Origin: Acholeplasmatales bacterium
GTDB taxonomy: Bacteria > Bacillota_I > Bacilli_A > Izemoplasmatales > Izemoplasmataceae
Assembly: GCA_007694145.1 (NCBI GenBank)
Contig: RECF01000056.1
Coordinates: forward strand, 1-42,997
Direction of reading: 5' to 3'
DNA: 42,997 nucleotides
Positions 32,695 through 40,341 of the stretch are shown here, one piece after another. The translations under genes were made by a program, and so were the position numbers. The first letter of the stretch is position 1, and every line of letters starts with the position of its first letter. A model generated the notes under the pieces. That model saw only the letters and a program-made list of their open reading frames with translations. It had not been told where the DNA came from and did no database searches.

Positions 32695-33735
32695 TCATGA
32701 TTTCGTGTAACGCGCCTTGAAAATGTCGAGCAACTTCGGGGTGGTGCGCACCAAGTCAAGGGTGAAGTCGGCATGCCCTTTAGCATAGCCGTTGCCGATG
32801 ATCATGGTGATGTCTTTCCCGATACCCTCAGCACCCAGTGCTGCTTTTTGAAAGCTTGTGGCCATGCTGAAGAAATAGACAGTACCGCCGTCTTTTGTAA
32901 CCATCATTGAAGTCATTTCCGTGTCGCCGACGTTGACTACGTTAACACTCAAGTCAACCATGGCACCTGCCGTCGCCTCCCTAACAGCTTCATAGACAGT
33001 GAGCGCGTCTTGTGCATCGGCGAGGATGATGGTGTCACACCAGCAAAGCGACTCAAGTAACGTCTTTTGTGCTGGTTCATTCACCAGTCCAATCACTTTT
33101 CCGGTTGCACCGACCGACCGCCGTGCCTGCGCTAAACAAAGCAAGCCACTCTTTCCAGCGGCACCTAGTACAAAGACCGTATCGCCCTCTTTGGCGAGCC
33201 GGGCCATCTGTGGGGGTGCACCGGCCACATCAAGTGCTGAAAGAACCAAGGTCTCATCGAGGTCTTCAGGGAGGACCGCATAGATGCCCGAATCAAACAA
33301 GACAGCGGTGCCCTTGATGTGTACTTGATCTTGCGCAGCGACTATCGCGGTGATCTCTTCGATCACAAGCGGCGTCAACGTCAAAGAGACTAAGGTTGCA
33401 ATCGGTGTGCCTGGTTGAAGGGTTGGGTCGTGAAAATCCGGACCGACTTCACGTACGCTCCCCATGAGCATCCCGCCACTTCCAGTCACCGGGTTTTGCA
33501 TCTTTCCGCGCGTGTTGACGATATCTTTAATCATGGTAGCCATGGCGATTTCATCATGATTACACACAGTCTTGATTTGCTGAAATGACGCGGAGTCGAT
33601 ATTGAGGACCTTGACATCGATCAGACACTCGTTGTCGCCGCAAACTGGTGTATTGTCAAGGCTGTCGGCCGCTTGAGGTAGCGCACCTTTAGGCGCTTTT
33701 ACCCGGTGGCTGCCGTACTTACAGGATGTTTTCAT
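32695..33735 (-). CDS. kdd: L-erythro-3,5-diaminohexanoate dehydrogenase
   Basis: Oxidatively deaminates 3,5-diaminohexanoate to 5-amino-3-oxohexanoate with NAD(P)+. The 346-residue protein has the family N-terminus [19 protein letters not shown], the conserved NPVTGSGGMLMG, and a Rossmann fold with VFVLGAAGKSGLLCLAQARR. The late glycine-rich YFFSMATSFQKAALGAEGIGKD also fits Kdd. Start at ATG 33735, nine bases after GGAGG, overlapping kce by 17 bases. This step supplies NADH or NADPH to the NfnAB/RnfC-like proteins of the other region (inference). Confidence 0.94.
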   Translation of the reverse strand: MKTSCKYGSHRVKAPKGALPQAADSLDNTPVCGDNECLIDVKVLNIDSASFQQIKTVCNHDEIAMATMIKDIVNTRGKMQNPVTGSGGMLMGSVREVGPDFHDPTLQPGTPIATLVSLTLTPLVIEEITAIVAAQDQVHIKGTAVLFDSGIYAVLPEDLDETLVLSALDVAGAPPQMARLAKEGDTVFVLGAAGKSGLLCLAQARRSVGATGKVIGLVNEPAQKTLLESLCWCDTIILADAQDALTVYEAVREATAGAMVDLSVNVVNVGDTEMTSMMVTKDGGTVYFFSMATSFQKAALGAEGIGKDITMIIGNGYAKGHADFTLDLVRTTPKLLDIFKARYTKS

Positions 33736-34561
33736 GGTCAAACGCCTCCATACCGAGTATATGCCGAGCTTCCGCTGCTGTTGCAAGGGGGCGGTGATAC
33801 TGACGTGCCAGTGCGGCAACCTTCTCTACAAGTACACGATTGCCCTTGGCCAAAATACCCTTTTCAAGATAGATGTTGTCTTCTAGACCGACACGGACAT
33901 GCCCACCATACTGGATGGCAAGCTCGGCAAGGGGAAACTCGTAGCGACCGATTCCCACCACACTGAAGGTTGCATCTTTCGGTATGCTCTCACGCATGAA
34001 GTGAAAATCGCGGGCTTCACCTTGCATGCCACACGGGGTTCCCAAGACGAAGCTGAAATGAAGCGGTGCCTGAACATACCCCTTCTTAAATAGACGTAAA
34101 ACCGTATCAATATGACCTTTTTCAAAACATTCAAGTTCTGGGAAAATACGCCGTTCAGCCATCAGTTTTGCGGCACGGATGATGTCATTTTCGGTATTGA
34201 TGAATAGGTCATCGCCGCCGAAGTTCAACGTACCGCAATCAAGCGTCGCCATCTCAAGTGGCAGCGCGCACACGGCGAGCCGCGCGTCCATCGTCATGCC
34301 CACAGCCCCACCGGTTGAGGGCTGGATGATGACGTCCCCACACGTGGCACGAATGGCACGGATGATGGTTTCGTAACGATGTTTTGACTGGGTTGGCGTC
34401 CCATCATCCTCACGCGCATGCACATGTAAGATACTCGCCCCAGCTTCAACGGCTTCACGCGCTTCCCGAACCATTTCGGCAACGGTATAGGGCACATAAG
34501 GATTGTGGTTTTTCATCACTTCGGCACCACTGATAGCACACGTTACAATCAACTTATTCAT
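33719..34561 (-). CDS. kce: 3-keto-5-aminohexanoate cleavage enzyme (BKACE family)
   Basis: Condenses 5-amino-3-oxohexanoate with acetyl-CoA to give 3-aminobutyryl-CoA and acetoacetate. The 280-residue TIM-barrel protein has the BKACE metal-site phrases: [40 protein letters not shown] (HVH zinc ligands), [19 protein letters not shown] and the terminal [17 protein letters not shown]. Within the DUF849 family, the operon with kdd and kal fixes the substrate. Start at ATG 34561 after GAGGGTG; overlaps kal by 8 bases. Confidence 0.95.
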   Translation of the reverse strand: MNKLIVTCAISGAEVMKNHNPYVPYTVAEMVREAREAVEAGASILHVHAREDDGTPTQSKHRYETIIRAIRATCGDVIIQPSTGGAVGMTMDARLAVCALPLEMATLDCGTLNFGGDDLFINTENDIIRAAKLMAERRIFPELECFEKGHIDTVLRLFKKGYVQAPLHFSFVLGTPCGMQGEARDFHFMRESIPKDATFSVVGIGRYEFPLAELAIQYGGHVRVGLEDNIYLEKGILAKGNRVLVEKVAALARQYHRPLATAAEARHILGMEAFDHENIL

Positions 34562-34946
34562 GCGCCACCCTCTGCTTCTCAAGTGGCACGATGCACGTAC
34601 CGCTTGCCGTGGTTGTCACGATTTTTTCAGGCAGTACTTCCGCTGCGCTCGCACTCAAATCCGTTCTCGACTGAATGATTTTTTTACAGGAGAATGTCAT
34701 GGTCCGAGCGGTGCGGCCGACCTTTGTGATGGTCCCGGTGACTTCAATGAAATCACCGGCATAAAGCGGCGCGAGAAAATCGACACTGTCATAGGCCCGA
34801 AATAGCCCTTCATCGCCATCGTGGCGGATTAAAAGTTCCGTAGCGACATCACCAAATAGGGCCAGCACGCGCGCACCGTCGACAAGCTGTCCGCCATAAT
34901 GGGCGTCTTGTTGTGATAAGCGTAAGGTATGGGTCACTGTAAGCAT
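34554..34946 (-). CDS. kal: 3-aminobutyryl-CoA ammonia-lyase
   Basis: Removes ammonia from L-3-aminobutyryl-CoA to give crotonyl-CoA. A 130-residue single hotdog-fold protein with [50 protein letters not shown] and [16 protein letters not shown], which are the recognisable Kal phrases; size is as expected (~128). It lies between the CoA-transferase genes and kce, 3 bases after atoA. Crotonyl-CoA then goes to butyryl-CoA through acyl-CoA dehydrogenase/Etf proteins not encoded in this window. Confidence 0.93.
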   Translation of the reverse strand: MLTVTHTLRLSQQDAHYGGQLVDGARVLALFGDVATELLIRHDGDEGLFRAYDSVDFLAPLYAGDFIEVTGTITKVGRTARTMTFSCKKIIQSRTDLSASAAEVLPEKIVTTTASGTCIVPLEKQRVAHE

Positions 34947-34949
34947 AAT

Positions 34950-35597
34950 TCATCCCTCCATCATCGTATACGTTCCGACATGTAGTGGTGCCTCCGTTAA
35001 GGCTCGCACGGTGTCAAGCGTCGTATCGGGGTGCAGTTCAAGCAGGTGTAAGCCGTCTTCACGCACTTCAAGGACCGCCAGTTCGGTCACAATCAGGTTG
35101 ACTTGGCGGTAAGCCGTCAGCGGTAGCGCGCAGCGTGTTTTGATTTTGGGTTTCCCTTGGTTGGTATGGGTCGTTGCCACGATGACTTTACGGGCCCCCA
35201 CCACAAGATCCATCGCGCCGCCCATGCCCGGCACGCGTTTGCCCGGTACGATCCACGAAGCCAAAGAGCCCTCCGCATCCACTTCAAGGGCGCCAAGAAC
35301 GGTCACATCGACGTGGCCACCACGGATAATGCCAAACGATGTGACGGAATCAAAATACATGCCGCCTGCTTGCAGCGTCACGGGTTGACCGCCTGCATTC
35401 GTCAAGTCCGGATCTGCATCTTTAGGGTCTGGACTCGGTCCTAGGCCAATCAAACCATTTTCACTTTGCAAGTGGACGGTAATGGCCGGGTCGATATGGT
35501 TGGCGACCCATGTCGGCAATCCGATGCCGAGATTGACAAGGTCACCGTCATGCAGTTCACGCGCAATGCGCTTAGCGATGATTGTTTTAGCGTCCAT
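34950..35597 (-). CDS. atoA: Acetoacetate/butyrate CoA-transferase beta subunit
   Basis: A 215-residue SCOT-family subunit; the catalytic Glu is in [15 protein letters not shown] (about residue 50). Other landmarks: [41 protein letters not shown] and [16 protein letters not shown]. With AtoD it transfers CoA between acetoacetate and butyryl-CoA, releasing butyrate and giving acetoacetyl-CoA, which closes the lysine pathway. Start at ATG 35597 overlaps atoD by 11 bases. Confidence 0.95.
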   Translation of the reverse strand: MDAKTIIAKRIARELHDGDLVNLGIGLPTWVANHIDPAITVHLQSENGLIGLGPSPDPKDADPDLTNAGGQPVTLQAGGMYFDSVTSFGIIRGGHVDVTVLGALEVDAEGSLASWIVPGKRVPGMGGAMDLVVGARKVIVATTHTNQGKPKIKTRCALPLTAYRQVNLIVTELAVLEVREDGLHLLELHPDTTLDTVRALTEAPLHVGTYTMMEG

Positions 35598-36249
35598 CAG
35601 ATACCTCCGTCAAGATATAGTCCACCAGAACATGGGGCGTTATGACGGTTTCAGGATCCATCGCTTGACTGCGGCATGTCGCTTCGACAAATACCAAATT
35701 GGCCGCAGTCGCCATGACCGGGTTGAAGTTCCGGGCCGTCTTGGCATAATTCAAGTTGCCGTATTGATCGGCCTCGCGGGCTTTGATAAGTGCGATATCC
35801 GCACCAATCGGCCGTTCAAGGATATAGGGTTTGCCGTCGACCTCAAGCCGGGACTTGCCCGCTTCCGCTGGTGTATGCAAGCCTGTCGGCGTCAAAATCC
35901 CCCCTAACCCTGCCCCTTTTGCACGGATTTGTTCTGCTAAGGTCCCTTGCGGCACAAGCGTGACCGCGAGTGTTTCTGCACCCATCATCGATCCCGCGAT
36001 GGGGTTAAGTCCGATGTGAGAGGCAATCAGCGTGCTGACACGGCCGGCCGCAATCAGCTTGCCTACACCCGCTTCAGGATAGCCGGCATCATTACAAATG
36101 ACGGTGAGGTTTTTGACACCACTTTCAAGCATCCAGTCGATTAACCTCTCCGGTGTTCCACACGTCATGAAACCACCGACCATCACCGACATGCCATCAA
36201 ACAGGTGCGCATGAAAGGTTTGCTTGTCGAGCTTTTTGTGGGCCTTCAT
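35587..36249 (-). CDS. atoD: Acetoacetate/butyrate CoA-transferase alpha subunit
   Basis: A 220-residue alpha subunit of the same CoA-transferase: [49 protein letters not shown], and [23 protein letters not shown]. Start at ATG 36249 overlaps the MaoC-type gene by 4 bases (ATGA). Full length and intact. Its place near the operon head means it is made early and in balance with AtoA. Confidence 0.95.
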   Translation of the reverse strand: MKAHKKLDKQTFHAHLFDGMSVMVGGFMTCGTPERLIDWMLESGVKNLTVICNDAGYPEAGVGKLIAAGRVSTLIASHIGLNPIAGSMMGAETLAVTLVPQGTLAEQIRAKGAGLGGILTPTGLHTPAEAGKSRLEVDGKPYILERPIGADIALIKAREADQYGNLNYAKTARNFNPVMATAANLVFVEATCRSQAMDPETVITPHVLVDYILTEVSDGR

Positions 36250-36662
36250 GGTGCCAACCGCCGGGGTGGCATCAAGATGGCTTCACCTGTGAGAACGCAC
36301 GCACCGTCTGCATCGTAGACTTCAGTCAAAAACGTTACACGGTTGCGTTCTCGGTTAAGTTCGGTGACGCGGACGACCACTTCAAGTGCGGTGTCGGGGT
36401 AGACGGGTTTGCGAAACTTCAAGGTTTGACTACAATAAATCGTACCTTCTCCAGGATACTCCAGTCCGAAAATGCGACTGAACAACGCACCGACAAGCAT
36501 GCCGTGAACAATCGGCTTGCCAAATGGCGTTTGTGCGGCATAGGCAGGGTCGAAATGGGCTGGATTCATATCCTCAGTAACGCGTCCAAACATGAGAACA
36601 TCCTCGGTTGTGATGGTGCGTGTGTACCGACGCTCATCACCGTGTTGCATCGTCTCAATCAT
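36246..36662 (-). CDS. MaoC-type (R)-specific enoyl-CoA hydratase-like protein
   Basis: A 138-residue hotdog-fold protein with the MaoC/PhaJ motif region: TEDMNPAHFDPAYAAQTPFGKPIVHGML carries the Asp and His of the hydratase-2 active site. It should interconvert crotonyl-CoA and (R)-3-hydroxybutyryl-CoA, so it could turn the pathway's crotonyl-CoA toward hydroxybutyryl/acetoacetyl-CoA instead of butyrate. It is the first gene of the lysine operon, directly after the riboswitch. The start is ATG 36662, preceded by GAGGAGG; upstream codons in the same frame belong to the riboswitch leader and are not translated. Such a gene is not a standard member of the kam cluster. Confidence 0.82.
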   Translation of the reverse strand: MIETMQHGDERRYTRTITTEDVLMFGRVTEDMNPAHFDPAYAAQTPFGKPIVHGMLVGALFSRIFGLEYPGEGTIYCSQTLKFRKPVYPDTALEVVVRVTELNRERNRVTFLTEVYDADGACVLTGEAILMPPRRLAP

Positions 36663-36682
36663 ACGGGCCTCCTCTTTGTAGG

Positions 36683-36716
36683 AAAAATAAAAAGAGCTGA
36701 CATTGGTCACAGCTCT
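36683..36716 (-). terminator. Riboswitch-controlled intrinsic terminator in the lysine operon leader
   Basis: On the minus strand AGAGCTG (36716-36710) pairs with CAGCTCT (36699-36693), extended by AC/GT inside, followed by TTTT-A-TTTTT. The 5' arm contains the 3' strand of aptamer helix P1 (36712-36708), so the two structures exclude each other. Confidence 0.85.
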
Positions 36717-36876
36717 CCATGAAACATGGCAATGCGATGGGTGTCTCCCAAAGCACCAAGTCCGACATCCGTGGGCGGTGTCGAGCTTTCGGCGATGGCT
36801 TCCTTCCCGCACAACCAGATGCCCCACATCCGAGTTTGTCATGCGGTACCAAGGCATCGCGCCTCTGTACGTTTCC
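36683..36876 (-). promoter_or_regulatory. Lysine riboswitch (L-box) leader of the lysine fermentation operon
   Basis: Minus strand. The aptamer has AGAGGCGCG (36866-36858), then CGCCGAA (36793-36787), the L-box signatures. P2 is a long bulged arm, closed by GGC/GATG pairing with CATCGCC (36797-36791); its tip is GATG-TGGGG-CATC. P3 is CGACA/TGTCG (36783-36779 with 36767-36763). Loop L2 GTGGG (36827-36823) is complementary to loop L3 CCCAC (36775-36771), the kissing contact typical of lysine riboswitches. P5 is CCATG/CATGG, followed by the core GGAGAG (36718-36713) and P1 (TACAG 36869-36865 with CTGTG 36712-36708). A terminator follows. Drawn by hand; the P4 region is less well matched. Class call rests on motifs, kissing loop and the lysine genes downstream. 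Confidence 0.85.
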
Positions 36877-36882
36877 ACACCC

Positions 36883-36912
36883 ATTATACTTGTTTGATGT
36901 AAGCGTTGTCAA
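36883..36912 (-). promoter_or_regulatory. Promoter of the lysine operon
   Basis: Minus strand TTGACA (36907-36912) and TATAAT (36883-36888), 18-base spacer; transcription should begin near 36876, a few bases before aptamer P1. Confidence 0.85.
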
Positions 36913-37070
36913 TCATTTTCGTCGTCAGGTTTCTCGCAGTGGGAGATGACGATGCCTTGCCGAATCTTGACACCGTATTGCCTGTTGTCGTGTTGGCTGA
37001 AATGAAGCAGTCATCGTATGGCCGAAATGGTCTTTCTGGTGTATAATAGCATACATGGAGGTGACCCCCG
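36913..37070 (+). promoter_or_regulatory. Intergenic region with promoter of the FtsX-type permease gene
   Basis: Between the divergent lysine-operon promoter and the permease gene. TATAAT at 37042-37047 has no clear -35; GGAGGTGA at 37057-37064 is the ribosome site. I see no further gene or repeat in the rest. Confidence 0.5.
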
Positions 37071-39422
37071 ATGGTTTTGTTGTGGATCGATCAAGCGAAG
37101 AAACTCATCAAGAAACCTTTCTATGTTGTGTCTTTATCGCTCATTCTTTTTTTGGTCATCTTCAGTTTCACGTTGATACGAACACTTGTCGACCGACTTG
37201 AGGCGCCGGTTTCGGATTATTATGCGACGCAAAATGTCGAAGACTTCAGCATTGTCCTCGGACAAATCGATTTCTCGTTGCTTACCGCTGAACAACGCGC
37301 GCGTGTCTGTGCCATCTATCCCATCGCCTTGTGTGCGAGTCTGAATGAACGCGATCCGCGTGATGTCGCGCGATTGACTGAAACAATCCAACGTTCGATT
37401 CATCAGTATCCCGAAGTCTATGATGTTGTGTTCGGCCCTTTAATCGCGCAACTGAGTACCGATTATGATCTCGCGTTTGAGAAATCTGTCGGGGCCAATG
37501 TTGAAGCAGACGGTAGCATCTATCGCTTCATTTCCATCAACACAGAGATTAACCGCCCGTTGATCACAGATGGCCGGTTGCCAGAGGGCCCTAATGAGGC
37601 GGCCATTTATGCGGCCTATGCCAAGGCGAACCATCTCGAAATCGGTGACGAGCTCAACGTGCGTAACCAAACATTGACCATTACCGGGTTCTTTTTTTCT
37701 CCCGAACACACCAGTCCGATGATTCGTGCGAACGAACTTAACTTCGATCCGAAAACCCAGACACTCGTCCTTGTCGAGGAAGCGGTCATCTACGCTTTCC
37801 GTGTTCCATTTACCGTTAAGTATGTCGGTCGAGGTGACTTCACGACGCTCTATGACAGGTTTGACGTGGCTGACATTCTCACGGCTGATTTACGTGCTTT
37901 TGGCAAAAACATGCAAATGGTTCAAGCTGTCGTACCGGCCGCCTTCAACTTACGCATCACCGCCATCACGACCGAGACCCAAACCGCCGCCGCATTCGCC
38001 TCGGTCTTTCTCGGGGTCTTCTCGGTTTTTTCCGTGACGGTTCTCATGGTCTTTGTCAAGCGACATCTCGACCAACAGACCCGCGACATGTCGATCCTGA
38101 ACGCACAAGGCTATACAGTTCATGAACGGGCGCTTGCACTGACCCTCATCGGCTTCTTGCTTGCCTTGATAGCCGTGTCGGCCTTCGGGTTAGGGTTGTG
38201 GTTTGCAAATCGTTTGTTTCTCTCGTATGCCGTCCGCTATCAACTACCACAGTCTCATTTTTTCATCCCAGTCGACGTGCGCCGCTACGCCGGCATTTTA
38301 CCGTTGGTGCTACTACCGATGATGACTTACATGTATGCACGTATGCTCTTTCGAAGCAGCCATAAGCAGCTGTCGCGTTTCAAGATTCACGTGCAGCTGC
38401 TCACGCGCCATGCCATGCAAGGCGTACTCTTTTTACTTGTTTCAGTGTTGCTTGTCTTCGGATTGAGCAGCCGTGCCATTATCGATGATTTCAAAGCGAC
38501 GACAATGCAAGGCAACCACTATGAAAATGTCGTCTTCCTCAGTCGTTTCACGACCCAAAAGCGCAGTGGCGCCGAGCCATTCTCTTCAGGGATTGTCACC
38601 GTCACTGCCCACCGTGGCACCAACTTGAGCACGTCCCTTCGCATTCAAGGTTATGGGCTTGATGAATCCATCACACTAAAGCGGTTAATCGATGATACGG
38701 CTGAAAGCAATGCCCTTTTAAAAGAGGGGGCCATCATCACCCGCCAAGCGGCTGCATTGCATGGTTTTTCTGTTGGCGATACGTTGACGTTACGGGTTGG
38801 ACCGCGCACCCATCAAACGGTCATTGTCGGTCTTAATGACAATTTGATTGAAGCGGCCGTTTTCCTGGACCAGGCGACATTCAACCGACTGTACGGATTG
38901 TCCAATCAATACTTCAATGCCTATTACACCTTGCAGGAAAATGTCCGCGACAGCGATGCCTTCCGTATTTTGAATTATCGCGCGATCGCTGAAGAAATTG
39001 ATGTATTATTCAACTTGTCCGCCACCATCGCCACCGTGATGATGACCCTAGCAATCGGTTTGTCCTTGTTGTTGTTTGTCTTCATGATGCAACAGGCGCT
39101 TGATGCACAAAAACAAGTCTTTTTGACGTTGCGAGCCCTTGGCTACACCGCGGCGGAAACATATCGCATCTTCTTCTTGAAAAGCCTTCTCACCCTTGGT
39201 GTCGCTTTTGCGGCTGCCATTTGGTTCAGTGCACAACTGCAACGCGTGGTGCTTAGCCTCTTGCAAGACACACTTGGATTTGTGTTCATCATTGAAGCAC
39301 GTCCGCTCTCGACTGTTTTGGCTGGTGTGATTGTCTTTGCACTCGTCTTGCTCACTACGTTGTTCATTCACCGGCGTGTTCTCCGCATCCCTTTAGCGGA
39401 CGTGTTGAAACTGGCCCATTAA
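37071..39422 (+). CDS. FtsX-like ABC permease without its own ATPase domain
   Basis: A 783-residue membrane protein. N-terminal helix (~19-40), a long extracytoplasmic domain, then three helices around residues 310-420 including the FtsX region DMSILNAQGYTVHERALALTLIGFLLA. A second set follows: another helix (~445-467), a second extracytoplasmic stretch, and three C-terminal helices with QVFLTLRALGYTAAETYRIFFLKSLLTLG. This double-FtsX (1+3, 1+3) plan is that of large permeases which pair with a separate MacB/LolD-type ATPase, but no single-domain ATPase gene lies next to it. The ATPases here are both fused to permeases. GGAGGTGA precedes the ATG. Monocistronic with its own terminator. Substrate unknown. 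Confidence 0.85.
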   Translation: MVLLWIDQAKKLIKKPFYVVSLSLILFLVIFSFTLIRTLVDRLEAPVSDYYATQNVEDFSIVLGQIDFSLLTAEQRARVCAIYPIALCASLNERDPRDVARLTETIQRSIHQYPEVYDVVFGPLIAQLSTDYDLAFEKSVGANVEADGSIYRFISINTEINRPLITDGRLPEGPNEAAIYAAYAKANHLEIGDELNVRNQTLTITGFFFSPEHTSPMIRANELNFDPKTQTLVLVEEAVIYAFRVPFTVKYVGRGDFTTLYDRFDVADILTADLRAFGKNMQMVQAVVPAAFNLRITAITTETQTAAAFASVFLGVFSVFSVTVLMVFVKRHLDQQTRDMSILNAQGYTVHERALALTLIGFLLALIAVSAFGLGLWFANRLFLSYAVRYQLPQSHFFIPVDVRRYAGILPLVLLPMMTYMYARMLFRSSHKQLSRFKIHVQLLTRHAMQGVLFLLVSVLLVFGLSSRAIIDDFKATTMQGNHYENVVFLSRFTTQKRSGAEPFSSGIVTVTAHRGTNLSTSLRIQGYGLDESITLKRLIDDTAESNALLKEGAIITRQAAALHGFSVGDTLTLRVGPRTHQTVIVGLNDNLIEAAVFLDQATFNRLYGLSNQYFNAYYTLQENVRDSDAFRILNYRAIAEEIDVLFNLSATIATVMMTLAIGLSLLLFVFMMQQALDAQKQVFLTLRALGYTAAETYRIFFLKSLLTLGVAFAAAIWFSAQLQRVVLSLLQDTLGFVFIIEARPLSTVLAGVIVFALVLLTTLFIHRRVLRIPLADVLKLAH

Positions 39423-39456
39423 AAAAGTCAGGGTTCTACGTCGCCCTGACTTTTTT
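39421..39456. terminator. Bidirectional terminator
   Basis: AAAAAAGTCAGGG (39421-39433) pairs with CCCTGACTTTTTT (39444-39456), serving both convergent genes. Confidence 0.9.
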
Positions 39457-39459
39457 AGT

Positions 39460-39771
39460 TCAAAGATAGTTGAAGCCCCACGTATCGTGGTCAAACCAGA
39501 TGAAGGCATCCTTGTTGCCAAATGTGTAATCCGCTTTGGTGAACGCCAGACCATGGATGATCTCGCCGTCATGACCGGCAGCACGTGCTCCGTAAACAAT
39601 TTGCGCGCTTGGGCGATGCATATAAGGCACATACACCACGCCACCTACTGTCATCGCTTCTCTAGGTGAGAGCGGTTCGTAGTCTTGCGTTACAAAACGG
39701 GCACTGAACGTGCGATAACGACCGGCTTCAATCAGTTTCCGTGTTCTTAACAGTGCTGCCTCAAGATGCAT
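39460..39771 (-). CDS. Uncharacterised 103-residue protein downstream of glutathione peroxidase
   Basis: I do not recognise the family. The protein is soluble, has no signal peptide or cysteine, and is rich in aromatic residues, especially near the end (YTFGNKDAFIWFDHDTWGF). The first 20 residues are helical and basic (EAALLRTRKLIEAGRYR), the rest looks like mixed beta strands. It overlaps the end of the glutathione peroxidase gene by 11 bases, with GAGGTAAACG before its ATG, so it is very likely a real, coupled gene. A role in the same stress response is only inferred from position. Confidence 0.65.
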   Translation of the reverse strand: MHLEAALLRTRKLIEAGRYRTFSARFVTQDYEPLSPREAMTVGGVVYVPYMHRPSAQIVYGARAAGHDGEIIHGLAFTKADYTFGNKDAFIWFDHDTWGFNYL

Positions 39772-40252
39772 CGTTTACCTCAAGTAGACGCACGATGTCC
39801 GTTTCAAAATCAAGGGGGTCCTTGCGCGATGGATAGCGTGCAACCACTGTGCCATCCGAAGCCACCAAGAACTTTTCAAAATTCCATTTAATGGCTTTCC
39901 CTTTTCGCGTGGGCGCTTCAGCGACGAGATGTTTATACAAAGGGTGTTGGTTTTTCCCCTTGACATCCGTCTTCTTGAAAATGGGGAAGGTGACCCCATA
40001 ATGCATGGTGCAATGTTCCATGATATCTTTTTCAGAACCCGGTTCTTGATTAAGAAATTGATTGCACGGAAAACCCATAATAACAAGACCACGGTCTTGG
40101 TACTTCTCATGCAAAACTTGCAAAGATGCAAACTGCTTGCTGAATCCACACTTGCTCGCAGTATTCACAATCAAAAGGGTTTTACCACGGTATGTTTCAA
40201 GCCGTGTTTTCTTACCGATAATCGGTTCTACTTCAATATCGTAAATAAACAT
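39761..40252 (-). CDS. Glutathione peroxidase family thiol peroxidase
   Basis: A 163-residue thioredoxin-fold peroxidase. The active-site segment NTASKCGFSKQF holds the peroxidatic Cys (not selenocysteine). GFPCNQFLNQEPG has the conserved Gln and a second Cys that may be the resolving one, and IKWNFEKFLV supplies the Trp and Asn of the tetrad. These bacterial Cys-type enzymes usually use thioredoxin rather than glutathione to reduce H2O2 or lipid peroxides. Start at ATG 40252 after GGAGGAGGG. Divergent from a TetR gene, with interlocked -10 elements between them, so the TetR may control it. Confidence 0.92.
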   Translation of the reverse strand: MFIYDIEVEPIIGKKTRLETYRGKTLLIVNTASKCGFSKQFASLQVLHEKYQDRGLVIMGFPCNQFLNQEPGSEKDIMEHCTMHYGVTFPIFKKTDVKGKNQHPLYKHLVAEAPTRKGKAIKWNFEKFLVASDGTVVARYPSRKDPLDFETDIVRLLEVNDAS

Positions 40253-40273
40253 GTGTTTCCCTCCTCCACATCA

Positions 40274-40289
40274 TGTTATAATTATAGCA
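40274..40289. promoter_or_regulatory. Interlocked divergent extended -10 elements, near-palindrome
   Basis: Plus strand TGTTATAAT (40274-40282) and minus strand TGCTATAAT (40289-40281) share two bases. The whole ATG-TTATAATTATA-GCAT is a palindrome with one mismatch and could also be the operator of the TetR protein. Confidence 0.6.
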
Positions 40290-40341
40290 TGAAGCACGTT
40301 TTTTGGTGCATTAACACAATAATATCAGTTAGGTGATGCGT

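Noticed and set aside
36841-36870. TGGTACCGC near the 5' end of the lysine leader looked like a T-box sequence.
   Set aside because: In T-boxes this motif lies just before the antiterminator at the 3' end and is preceded by a specifier stem. Here it is near the start, and the leader fits the lysine aptamer much better.
36708-36876. Cobalamin riboswitch, because KamDE needs B12.
   Set aside because: The B12-box and the GGTG-AAA-TCC core are missing, whereas the L-box motifs and the P2-P3 kissing loop are present.
36724-36884. A helix ATGGGTGT (36884-36877) with ACACCCAT as aptamer P1.
   Set aside because: The 5' strand overlaps the -10 element and lies upstream of the expected transcription start, so it would not be in the RNA.
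36663-36884. Open frame extending the MaoC gene upstream by 74 codons.
   Set aside because: It runs through the riboswitch and terminator, has no ribosome site, and the extra residues do not resemble the family. A strong GAGGAGG marks the internal ATG.
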